The notes under the pieces were generated by a model. The model was given only the letters and a program-made list of their open reading frames with translations. It did no database searches and was not told where the DNA came from. From NCBI RefSeq assembly GCF_002933295.1, contig NZ_PSSW01000010.1:62001-126000 (forward strand): DNA of 64,000 nucleotides. The letters are read 5' to 3'. The position numbers and the translations under genes are program-made. Numbering within the stretch: the first letter of the stretch is position 1; each line of letters starts with the position of its first letter. Of this stretch, positions 56,301 to 64,000 are shown piece after piece. Source of the DNA: Marinobacter flavimaris (lineage in GTDB: Bacteria > Pseudomonadota > Gammaproteobacteria > Pseudomonadales > Oleiphilaceae).

Positions 56301-57547
56301 TCCGGAAGGCAGCTCTCGGGTGCGAGCTGGTCTTCGAGAGTTTCACGGCGGCGGACCACATGCACCTGGTCGCCATCGACCATGAGTTCCGGCGGCCGGT
56401 TCCGCGTGTTGTAGTTTGAGCTCATGACAAAGCCATAGGCTCCCGCAGAGCGAACCGCCAGCAGATCCCCGGCCTGCAGGCGCAGGTGACGGTCCTTGCC
56501 CAGGAAATCGCCGGTTTCACAGACCGGACCAACCAGATCCCAGGCCTTTTCCTCACCATTCTGATGTGGCTTGACCGGGATAATCGCCTGCCAGGCGCTG
56601 TACAGGGCCGGCCGGATCAGATCATTCATGGCGGCATCAATGATGGCAAAGTTCCGGTGCTCGGTGCACTTCAGGAATTCGACTCTGGTAATCAGGATGC
56701 CAGCGTTGGCGGCAATGGATCGGCCGGGCTCCAGAATCAGCTCCAGTTTGCGGTCACCCAGGCGCTCGGCCAGCGCCTTCACGTAATCCGACGGCTGTGG
56801 TGGCTGCTCCTGGTTGTAGGTAACGCCCAGGCCACCGCCCATATCCAGGTGATGAATGTGGATGCCCTGGTCCGCCAGGGAATCAATCAGGGCCAGCACC
56901 CGGTCCAGTGCGTCGAGGAACGGTGACACACTCGTCAGCTGTGAGCCGATGTGACAATCCACACCCTTCACGTCGAGATTCGGCATACCTGCCGCACGGG
57001 CATAGACCTGCTGCGCTTCGGCAATATCAATCCCGAACTTGTTCTCTTTCAGACCCGTGGAAATATAGGGATGGGTACCGGCATCAACATCCGGGTTCAC
57101 CCGCAGAGAGATCGGCGCCTTTACGCCGAGTTCTCCCGCCACCGCATTGAGCCTGTCCAGTTCGGTATCGGATTCGACGTTGAAGCAGCGCACGCCCACT
57201 TCAAGGGCCCGCTTCATTTCCCATTCCTGCTTGCCAACGCCGGAGAAGACCACCCGCGACGGATCACCACCGGCCCGCAGTACCCGCTCCAGCTCACCGG
57301 CCGACACGATATCAAAGCCGGCACCGAGCCGCGCGAGAACGTTCAGCACCGCCAGATTGCTATTGGCTTTAACGGCGTAGCACACCAGGTGCGGGTGATC
57401 CCGAAGAGCGTCATCATAGGCCCGGTAATGTCGCTCAAGTGTTGCCCGTGAGTAGACATAGGCCGGCGTGCCAAAACGATCGGCAATGGCAGAGACAGGG
57501 ATATCCTCGGCGTACAGCTCGCCGTCGCGGTAGTTGAAATGATCCAT
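56297..57547 (-). CDS. lysA: Diaminopimelate decarboxylase
   Basis: The 416-residue PLP enzyme makes lysine from meso-diaminopimelate. The PLP lysine is in LVCYAVKANSNLAVL near residue 60. KENKFGID, LDMGGGLGVTYNQE and EPGRSIAANAGILITRVEF mark the barrel, and VCETGDFLGKDR supplies the other active-site half. Length is normal. It is the second gene of the lptM operon and is coupled to dapF. Confidence 0.97.
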   Translation of the reverse strand: MDHFNYRDGELYAEDIPVSAIADRFGTPAYVYSRATLERHYRAYDDALRDHPHLVCYAVKANSNLAVLNVLARLGAGFDIVSAGELERVLRAGGDPSRVVFSGVGKQEWEMKRALEVGVRCFNVESDTELDRLNAVAGELGVKAPISLRVNPDVDAGTHPYISTGLKENKFGIDIAEAQQVYARAAGMPNLDVKGVDCHIGSQLTSVSPFLDALDRVLALIDSLADQGIHIHHLDMGGGLGVTYNQEQPPQPSDYVKALAERLGDRKLELILEPGRSIAANAGILITRVEFLKCTEHRNFAIIDAAMNDLIRPALYSAWQAIIPVKPHQNGEEKAWDLVGPVCETGDFLGKDRHLRLQAGDLLAVRSAGAYGFVMSSNYNTRNRPPELMVDGDQVHVVRRRETLEDQLAPESCLPE

Positions 57548-57588
57548 GAGTTTCCTGATTCGTTTAACGGGGCCGGGAGGCCATGGCG

Positions 57589-57750
57589 CTAGTCGCGGGT
57601 TTCTTCGCGATCGGGCTGCTCCTGGGCCGAATCCGGCCCGGACGTTATCGAAGCGGCCTGACTGTCACGGTACAACGGACCTTTCTGACCGCAACCGCTC
57701 ACAACCAGAGCCAGCATCAACGTCATGATCGACAGAGTCCACGCTCGCAT
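57589..57750 (-). CDS. lptM: Small lipoprotein LptM (YifL)
   Basis: A 53-residue lipoprotein. Its signal peptide MRAWTLSIMTLMLALVVSGC carries a VSGC lipobox with Cys20, then the family hallmark GQKGPLY, then a short acidic tail. LptM helps the LptD-LptE lipopolysaccharide translocon form its correct disulfides. The gene lies 41 bases upstream of lysA, its conserved position in many gammaproteobacteria. Confidence 0.92.
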   Translation of the reverse strand: MRAWTLSIMTLMLALVVSGCGQKGPLYRDSQAASITSGPDSAQEQPDREETRD

Positions 57751-57816
57751 ATCGGCTACCTACCCCTGAGTTCACTATGGGCGCAGTATACCTGACACCC
57801 GCCCCGGGCCGCGAGG

Positions 57817-60675
57817 TCAGCGAGTCCTCGCGAGGTGGCGGTTCAGGGAATCTTCCAGCACAGACCGGTAATACAGGTATTGGCTGGTCTGGATATCCTG
57901 CTGATACACCCGGGGGTCGAGGTCGTGGGGCAGGTGGATATCGGTCAGGTACACCGGGTAGACCTCATCGCTATGTCGGAGGGAGCGGATGTAGTGGGCC
58001 ACTGCCGGAATCAACTGGTCGCCGTACTCCTGGACGCTGAATTCCTGGTCACCACAGAAAATGTCAAAGCGCAGGCGACTGTCGCCCTCGTGGATGCCCA
58101 CGGCCTGCACCTCAAATCCGGGCAGAGGCACTCCCGAATCCGACTCCGGCCGGTACTCGGCCCGCCAGGCCCCGTCCCGCCGGACAATCTCGTAGCACTG
58201 GACGCCGGCCACAACGCCGGCGGAATCGGTATGGCGCAGCAATCGCCGCTCGATCAGGTTATCCAGGAAACGCAGTACCGGCACCAGCAAATGCCGTCGA
58301 CTGGTCACCGCCTGTTCCCAGCTGAACACAGAACCCAGTTCGTCAACGACCCAGAGCCGGGCCTGATCGCCGAGAATACGATAAAACACCTGGATGTTGT
58401 CCGGTTCGCTGGCCAGGCAAACCGCCCGCAAGGCCGGCTCGTCCTGCAACGCGTAACGATCGAACACCACCGGCAGGTACCGCTCCTGGGGCAGCGCCAG
58501 ATGCTCCATCAGCGCCTCAAAGCTGTCGAGTGCCACAAACCCCGGTTCCAGGCCGTTGAACTGGAGCAGGAAGTAGCGACGATCCATTTCAATCACATAG
58601 CGCAGCGGATGCGGGCCGGTACCTCCGGCAAAAAAGGGCCGGAGGACATCGGCAAACAGCTCCTGAACCCGGCGGGCAATGGCAGAGCCATGACCACGGT
58701 TGTGGCAGTGCACCTGAACGGCCGGCAATTCGTCGGGATTGGCTGCCACCGAGGCGAGAACATTCTTCAGGCACTGGATCAGTGTATCGCCCGCTGCGTA
58801 ATGCTGGAGACTGACTTCATGCCAGCTGTTGAAGGTAATCTGGTCGATGCTGATGACCAGATTCTCCCGCCCGCCGCTAAAGCCCAGGGAATCGTGCCGG
58901 GAACTGAGCTTGTGAAGGCCCTTTTCCGTGAGGTGGGCCTGAGGGTCAATGCCGACGTTCACCAACAGCAGATTCCTCAATGGCCGGACGCCCCGGGACA
59001 ACGCTTCCCGTTCCGCCGGGGCAATCGGAAATGGCAGGAACGCAGACAGGGCATCAAGCATTTCACGCAACTCGCTGACGGACGCAATACTGTTGCCCGA
59101 CCGCACATTCAGCCGAGTCGAGCGGGTCAGCAGACCGTTGCAATAGCACCAGACCATCAGTTCCGCCAGATTTCCAGAGCGACGGATAACCGGCTGCCAG
59201 AAAGCGTCTGCCGGGTCTTCGAGGTCCCGGTACAGCAGCCAGCCGTCGGCGTCGCCGCCCTGCTCCGACTGATGATGAAATGCCAGGTTTTCCTCCGCCA
59301 GCGACGGGGCCAGCCCGGGATTGATCTGCTCGATCTTGCCCGCCTTGCGCTGAAACGCGGCATAAAGCTTGCGGCCGAGGAGATTGATATCGTTGGCGCT
59401 GATGGCGGCGCGTTGGCCATGCTCCCTGGCCATTTTCGACAGCAGGCGGTAACCGTGGGTCAATTCGTTGACGATGGTGCGACGCAGGGTGGTGACATCC
59501 TCTGCCCGCCAGCGTTGACGATCATCCAGCTCCGCCAGCGTGTTTTCACTCCAGCCCCAACCTGTCACCATCTGGCGCAGCAGGCGGGCACGCCACTGCT
59601 CACCGGAGACCTCGGACCGTGTCAGTGGCAAACCGGCTTTCAGATACAGGCTCCGGCGAATCAGGTCCAGCCTCGACGCCACTTCCGGCCCGGTCAGCCA
59701 GCCCTCCAGCCGATTGTAGAGCATGACGTAAGGGTCCAGACGGTCGGCATCGGTTTCGCCGCGGAAAACGGCCCGCTTGAACTGGCTGGACAACAGAGCC
59801 TCACCGGTGGTCCGCGCATAACATTCGATCAGAAGGAGTTTCAGAATCGACTTCCAGGGCGCATCAATCCCCTTGTACAACTGCCAGACGCCCGCACCAA
59901 GAAATTCTTCCTCCGGAATCGCCGGCACCGGGCCAAAATCGATATAGTCCTCGGCGCGCACAAACCGGTAATCTACCAGCTTGCGCATGCAGTCATCGTA
60001 GGTTTCCTCCCGCTCCGCAGGAATCAGCCACCACATGGGCCAGGCACCGGCCAGATGGATGCTGGTCCGATAGAACTCGTCCAGCAGCAGGAAATGCTGG
60101 GCGCTGCCACAGTTCTCGCCGGTCACCTCTACCCGTTGCCGACCGGCACGCCAATCCGAAGCACAGAAGACGAATACGTGCAGTTCGACACCGAAAGATT
60201 CCGCCCAGCGGGCCAGCTTCTCGGCTTTGCGCTCAAGACAGCGGATGCCCCGCTCGGGCAGGTCACTGCGGTGACAGAGCCAGACGTCGAGGTCACTGGC
60301 CACGGAATGGCCAAGGGTTCCCGGGCTGCCCATCAGGAACATGGCGTCCAGATCCGGTTTGCGCTTGCCTTCATCCTTCAGCGAAAAAGTCCGGGCCAGT
60401 CGACGAGCCGCATTGATGGTGGCCGGTGACGGCTGATAGTTGCTCAGGCCATAGGGGCAATCGCTGTCCAGGTAACCGGGCAGGGCCGGATGGTTGAGAT
60501 GAAACACCAGCGGCAGAATTTCCAGCACCATCTGCTGGCGATAGGACAACGCAGAATGGGCACGGTCCCAGCGCTGCTGATTGACCAGCAGAAACCGGTC
60601 CCTCAGGCGACGGAGGGTCTTGCGATCTATTCCCTCCTCAAAGTCGAGGGAAATCGGGGCAACGTGGGCGGTCAA
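57817..60675 (-). CDS. cyaA: Class I adenylate cyclase
   Basis: The 952-residue enzyme makes cAMP. The N-terminal catalytic half shows the class I signature GSPGTLGHSVASDLDVWLCH near residue 115. The C-terminal half is the regulatory region found in enterobacterial and pseudomonad CyaA. The start is TTG at 60675 with GGAG five bases upstream; no ATG lies near. E. coli cyaA also begins with UUG, which limits its translation. It is divergent from the GGDEF-EAL gene. Confidence 0.95.
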   Translation of the reverse strand: MTAHVAPISLDFEEGIDRKTLRRLRDRFLLVNQQRWDRAHSALSYRQQMVLEILPLVFHLNHPALPGYLDSDCPYGLSNYQPSPATINAARRLARTFSLKDEGKRKPDLDAMFLMGSPGTLGHSVASDLDVWLCHRSDLPERGIRCLERKAEKLARWAESFGVELHVFVFCASDWRAGRQRVEVTGENCGSAQHFLLLDEFYRTSIHLAGAWPMWWLIPAEREETYDDCMRKLVDYRFVRAEDYIDFGPVPAIPEEEFLGAGVWQLYKGIDAPWKSILKLLLIECYARTTGEALLSSQFKRAVFRGETDADRLDPYVMLYNRLEGWLTGPEVASRLDLIRRSLYLKAGLPLTRSEVSGEQWRARLLRQMVTGWGWSENTLAELDDRQRWRAEDVTTLRRTIVNELTHGYRLLSKMAREHGQRAAISANDINLLGRKLYAAFQRKAGKIEQINPGLAPSLAEENLAFHHQSEQGGDADGWLLYRDLEDPADAFWQPVIRRSGNLAELMVWCYCNGLLTRSTRLNVRSGNSIASVSELREMLDALSAFLPFPIAPAEREALSRGVRPLRNLLLVNVGIDPQAHLTEKGLHKLSSRHDSLGFSGGRENLVISIDQITFNSWHEVSLQHYAAGDTLIQCLKNVLASVAANPDELPAVQVHCHNRGHGSAIARRVQELFADVLRPFFAGGTGPHPLRYVIEMDRRYFLLQFNGLEPGFVALDSFEALMEHLALPQERYLPVVFDRYALQDEPALRAVCLASEPDNIQVFYRILGDQARLWVVDELGSVFSWEQAVTSRRHLLVPVLRFLDNLIERRLLRHTDSAGVVAGVQCYEIVRRDGAWRAEYRPESDSGVPLPGFEVQAVGIHEGDSRLRFDIFCGDQEFSVQEYGDQLIPAVAHYIRSLRHSDEVYPVYLTDIHLPHDLDPRVYQQDIQTSQYLYYRSVLEDSLNRHLARTR

Positions 60676-60784
60676 GGCGGCTCCGCAGAGAGGTTCTTTT
60701 CAGCATCAGTATGAGTATGATGTCGGCATCGTGGCAAAACCTTTAAAAAAATAAAAGCTGCAGGACACGCGAGGCTTACCCGCT

Positions 60785-63229
60785 GTGAAAGAATTCATCA
60801 TTCGCCGCTACCGTTCGGACCAGTCCGCGACCTCCGGGCGCCAGACCGTTTTACGCATCGACGATGAAGGAAAAGTACTGTTCGCTGACCACCAGGCCGA
60901 GGCAGTGCTCGGTTATGAGAGTAGTGAACTGGAAGGCCAACCGGTGCACCGGATCCTGGCATCTCGCCAGGATGATCCTTTTGCACCGGCAAACCGCCAC
61001 CGGATCGAGCGTGGCCAGAACGTCCTGGTGACCTTCCGGCACAAGGAAGGTTTCTTCTACACCGCCTGCCTGAGCCTGCGACTCGACGTTCGGGATTCCG
61101 ACAAGGCGGCGAGTGCCACGATTGCCCTGTGCGACAGCTCAAGCAGGGATTCCCGCCTGTTGCGAGCAGCGGAGAGCATTGCCGGTTTCGGGATCTGGGA
61201 ACTGGACACCCGCACGAATGAAATGACCTGGACCGAGGGAATGTTCCAGCTTCTTGAGCTGAGACCGGGCGCCGAAATCACGCCCGAACAGGCGCTTTTC
61301 TACTGCCAGACCGGCCAGGCCAGGGTCCGGGCCATGTTCCGCCGTTGCCTCCGAACCGGAGACGCATTTTCCCTCAATCTCGATATTGTTACCTCGCAAC
61401 AGAACCATCGGCGGGTGACCCTCAGTTGTCGGGCCCTGAAACAGGGCGGCCGGATTACCGGGCTCGGCGGCACCCTGGTAGACCGGACCGCCGATATGAA
61501 ACTCGACAGGGCTCGCCAGCACGCAAACACCATGCTCGCAGCGGTCACCAGCGCCACCTCCGATCTGGTTGTGGCAGTCGATCTCTCGTTCAACCTGCTC
61601 CACTTCAATGACGCCTGGGCCAGACAGTTTGCTGAAACCTTTGGCGGGCGCCCGGAGGCAGGCGACAACCTGAGCGACCTGCTTCAGGAGTTCCCGAACG
61701 AACGCAGGCTGATGGAACGGCTCTGGCACCGGGCTTTCGAACGTGACAACTTCGTGGTCGAGATGCCCATGGCCCAGCAGTCGCGCCAGCTACCAGTGCA
61801 TGAGTTCCATTACCAGCGCCTGACCAACGACCAGGGCGAAATCACCGGCGCGGTGCACGTGGCCCGTCGCATTGAGCCCAGGCTGAATCACGCCTCCAGT
61901 GAGGAATACCGGATACGTCACGATCCGGTTACCGGCCTGATGAACAGAAAGGCATTCATCGCTCGGGTATTAAGAACCCTGGAGCAGAAAACCCATCGGG
62001 AATCCTGCGACAGCCTGCTCTACCTGGATCTGGATGAATTCGAACGCTTTAACGATCTTGCTGGCAGCGGCACCTGTGACCGCTACCTCAGGGAGCTGGC
62101 CGGCAACCTCGGCGTGCGCGTCCGGCAGCGTGACGCCCTCGCCCGCCTCGCTGGCGACACCTTCGCCCTTCTGATCGAGAACTGCCCGGAAGCGCGGGCC
62201 CGCAAGATTGCCCAGGAAACCCTTGATTTGATCGGCGACTTTGTCTTCGACTGGCAGGGTCACAGCCTCCAGACCACCGCATCGGGCGGCCTGTTGATTC
62301 TGGACAACGACGTCCCTGCGGATCCGGAGCAGCTTCTGGGCCAGGCTGCGGACCTGTGCCACACCGCCAAAACCTCCGGACGCAACCGGGTTCACGCGGC
62401 CAGGGCCATTGCCAACCAGACGGACGATTCAGTGGCCAGCAAACGGGTCGAGCAGATCCGCGACGCGCTGGACAAACAGTCGCTGATTCTGAAATACCAG
62501 GCCATGAGGCCGGTGGCCAGCCCCACCTGGGGCGATCACATCGAAATCCTCTGTCGGATTCCAACAACGTCGGATGATGAGACGACACTCCTGCCCGACG
62601 ATTTCCTGCCCATTGCGGAACGGTTTGACCTGGCAAAGCGCCTGGATCGCCAGGTGATCCGGCAAACCCTGGAATGGCTCGGTAACCAGCCCTTGCTGGA
62701 ACCCCGATTGAAGTACTGTGGATTTAACCTGTCACTGGCAACTGTGTTGGATGACACCTTCGCCGACTTCATGGCCGATGCCCTGAACCAATCCCCGTTT
62801 GCCCCGGACTGTTTCTGCCTGGAAATCCGTGAGGCCCACGCCACCCAGTATCCCGACGACGTGGCCGTGCTTTGCGACGCCCTGCATCGGGCAGGCTTCC
62901 GCGTCGCCCTGGACGGTGCCGGCGCATCGGTGGAAAGCTACAGCCTGGCGGCGAGATTACCCGTGGATATCATCAAACTGGACCGGAGAATGGTTCAGCA
63001 GCTGGAGGAAGACCCGGTGCAGCAGGTGATGCTGGAAGCACTGCACCGGATTGCCGAGGCCGCCGGCAAAGTGACGGTGGCCACGTTTATCGAAAGCGAC
63101 GATGCCCTTCGCAAGGTACGGACTCTGGGCATTCACTACGGACAGGGCTACCGGCTATGCCGACCTGAGCCACTGGACGAACTCACGCCGGCGGCGGTAG
63201 ACCTCGCTACGGGGCGAATCGGCGGTTAA
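60785..63229 (+). CDS. PAS-GGDEF-EAL protein with degenerate active sites
   Basis: The 814-residue protein has a PAS domain (about 18-90), a second PAS-like region (about 240-350), GGDEF (about 380-530) and EAL (about 555-805). The GGDEF motif is AGDTF near 454. In the EAL domain the signature reads EIL near 587, the DDFG loop reads DGAG near 710, and AEGVE reads ATFIE near 766. Both catalytic activities are probably lost. It may be a c-di-GMP or nucleotide receptor of the FimX/LapD kind. The start is GTG. No membrane segment is seen, so it is cytoplasmic. Type IV pilus motor genes elsewhere in the window make a FimX-like role conceivable. Confidence 0.88.
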   Translation: MKEFIIRRYRSDQSATSGRQTVLRIDDEGKVLFADHQAEAVLGYESSELEGQPVHRILASRQDDPFAPANRHRIERGQNVLVTFRHKEGFFYTACLSLRLDVRDSDKAASATIALCDSSSRDSRLLRAAESIAGFGIWELDTRTNEMTWTEGMFQLLELRPGAEITPEQALFYCQTGQARVRAMFRRCLRTGDAFSLNLDIVTSQQNHRRVTLSCRALKQGGRITGLGGTLVDRTADMKLDRARQHANTMLAAVTSATSDLVVAVDLSFNLLHFNDAWARQFAETFGGRPEAGDNLSDLLQEFPNERRLMERLWHRAFERDNFVVEMPMAQQSRQLPVHEFHYQRLTNDQGEITGAVHVARRIEPRLNHASSEEYRIRHDPVTGLMNRKAFIARVLRTLEQKTHRESCDSLLYLDLDEFERFNDLAGSGTCDRYLRELAGNLGVRVRQRDALARLAGDTFALLIENCPEARARKIAQETLDLIGDFVFDWQGHSLQTTASGGLLILDNDVPADPEQLLGQAADLCHTAKTSGRNRVHAARAIANQTDDSVASKRVEQIRDALDKQSLILKYQAMRPVASPTWGDHIEILCRIPTTSDDETTLLPDDFLPIAERFDLAKRLDRQVIRQTLEWLGNQPLLEPRLKYCGFNLSLATVLDDTFADFMADALNQSPFAPDCFCLEIREAHATQYPDDVAVLCDALHRAGFRVALDGAGASVESYSLAARLPVDIIKLDRRMVQQLEEDPVQQVMLEALHRIAEAAGKVTVATFIESDDALRKVRTLGIHYGQGYRLCRPEPLDELTPAAVDLATGRIGG

Positions 63230-63256
63230 CCGTTTCGCCCCGCTGAGTGCGCCGGC

Positions 63257-64000
63257 TCAGCCCAGCTGGTTGCGGGCCCGACCGACCGCCGCACGCACCT
63301 GATCCGGCGCCGTGCCGCCGAGATGATCACGGGCCTGGACCGAACCTTCCAGGGTCAGCACATCGAAAACATCGGCGCCGATATGATCGGAGAACTGCTG
63401 CAGCTCTTCGAGGGTCATATCAGACAGGTCACGACCTTCAGCCACACCGAACGCCACGGACTTGCCCACGATCTCGTGGGCGTCCCGGAAAGGCACGCCT
63501 TTCTTGACCAGGTAATCCGCCAGATCGGTAGCGGTCGAGAAACCGCGCTTGGCTGCCACTCTCATGTTATCGGCCTTGGAGCGAATGGCCGGAATCATGT
63601 CGGCGTAGGCTTTCAGGCAGCCCTTGATGGTATCGACCGTGTCGAACAGTGGTTCCTTGTCTTCCTGGTTGTCCTTGTTGTAGGCCAGCGGCTGGCTTTT
63701 CATCAGGGTCAGCAGGCTGATCAGGTGGCCATTGACACGACCGGTCTTGCCCCGGACCAGTTCCGGCACGTCGGGGTTCTTTTTCTGGGGCATGATGGAC
63801 GAGCCGGTGCAGAACCGGTCCGGCAGATCAATGAAGTCGAACTGGGCGGAGGTCCATAGCACAAGCTCCTCGCTGAATCTGGAAAGATGCGTCATCAGCA
63901 GTGCCGCAAAGCTGCAGAACTCGATGGCAAAATCCCGGTCGCTGACAGAGTCCAGGCTGTTCTCGGTGGGCCGGTCGAAGCCCAGCAGTCGGGCGGTCAT
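63257..64000 (-). CDS. argH: Argininosuccinate lyase (C-terminal part)
   Basis: The last 248 codons of argH are visible; the family is about 460 residues, so the N-terminal half lies beyond the window. The fumarase/aspartase signature GSSIMPQKKNPDVPELVRGK near the start of this part includes the catalytic Ser loop. The enzyme splits argininosuccinate into arginine and fumarate, so it supplies the arginine used by speA. The Met at the window edge is internal. It lies near cyaA, as in Pseudomonas. Confidence 0.95.
   Translation of the reverse strand: MTARLLGFDRPTENSLDSVSDRDFAIEFCSFAALLMTHLSRFSEELVLWTSAQFDFIDLPDRFCTGSSIMPQKKNPDVPELVRGKTGRVNGHLISLLTLMKSQPLAYNKDNQEDKEPLFDTVDTIKGCLKAYADMIPAIRSKADNMRVAAKRGFSTATDLADYLVKKGVPFRDAHEIVGKSVAFGVAEGRDLSDMTLEELQQFSDHIGADVFDVLTLEGSVQARDHLGGTAPDQVRAAVGRARNQLG

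Overview
The window is a gene-dense chromosomal segment of a gammaproteobacterium. Gene content, gene orders shared with Pseudomonas, and moderately high GC point to the Marinobacter group; this is inferred from family resemblance, not from a search. About 59 protein genes are supported. I see no rRNA, tRNA, CRISPR array, prophage or insertion sequence, and most of the window is core genome.

Layout. 1-4.8 kb: nucleotide and RNA metabolism (yicC, rph, a crc-like gene, pyrE) plus small coiled-coil and basic proteins. 4.9-10.7 kb: a lipoprotein, DUF2782, polA, an unknown protein and a FadL-type porin. 10.8-24.7 kb: the conserved pilU-pilT / yggS-proC-yggT / metX-metW-DUF4426-rdgB-hemW / trmB / comM block, with a dynamin-like GTPase gene and an 81-bp palindromic element between yggT and metX. 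24.7-27.1 kb: ubiK, then glnK-amtB behind a sigma-54 promoter with two upstream NtrC-like sites. 27.1-31.2 kb: divergent polyamine genes speE and speA and an AraC-type regulator. 31.3-33.5 kb: an RpoE/ChrR-type sigma/anti-sigma pair and an SDR enzyme. 33.6-41.9 kb: an acyl-CoA dehydrogenase, a candidate Fur-controlled small RNA, tcdA, an antiporter and several hydrolases and oxidoreductases. 42.0-47.8 kb: a 30-codon peptide gene divergent from an AraC-type regulator, then cardiolipin synthase, a GntR regulator and a PlpD-like patatin. 47.8-53.6 kb: exported and unknown proteins, a BvgS-like kinase and a diguanylate cyclase. 53.6-64 kb: the conserved xerC / DUF484 / dapF / lysA / lptM run, cyaA, a degenerate GGDEF-EAL protein and the 3' part of argH.

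Themes. Nitrogen and amine metabolism (glnK-amtB, speA, speE, argH, lysA, dapF, proC, metX/metW), surface motility (pilT, pilU) and second messengers (cAMP from cyaA, c-di-GMP from the diguanylate cyclase and the degenerate receptor-like protein) are well represented. The most interesting non-core signals are the peptide/AraC pair at 42.0-43.3 kb with helically phased TGACA repeats, the Fur-box plus terminator unit at 35.5 kb, the two structured palindromic repeats at 1.9 and 17.6 kb, the Crc-like protein lacking nuclease residues, and the dynamin-like gene.
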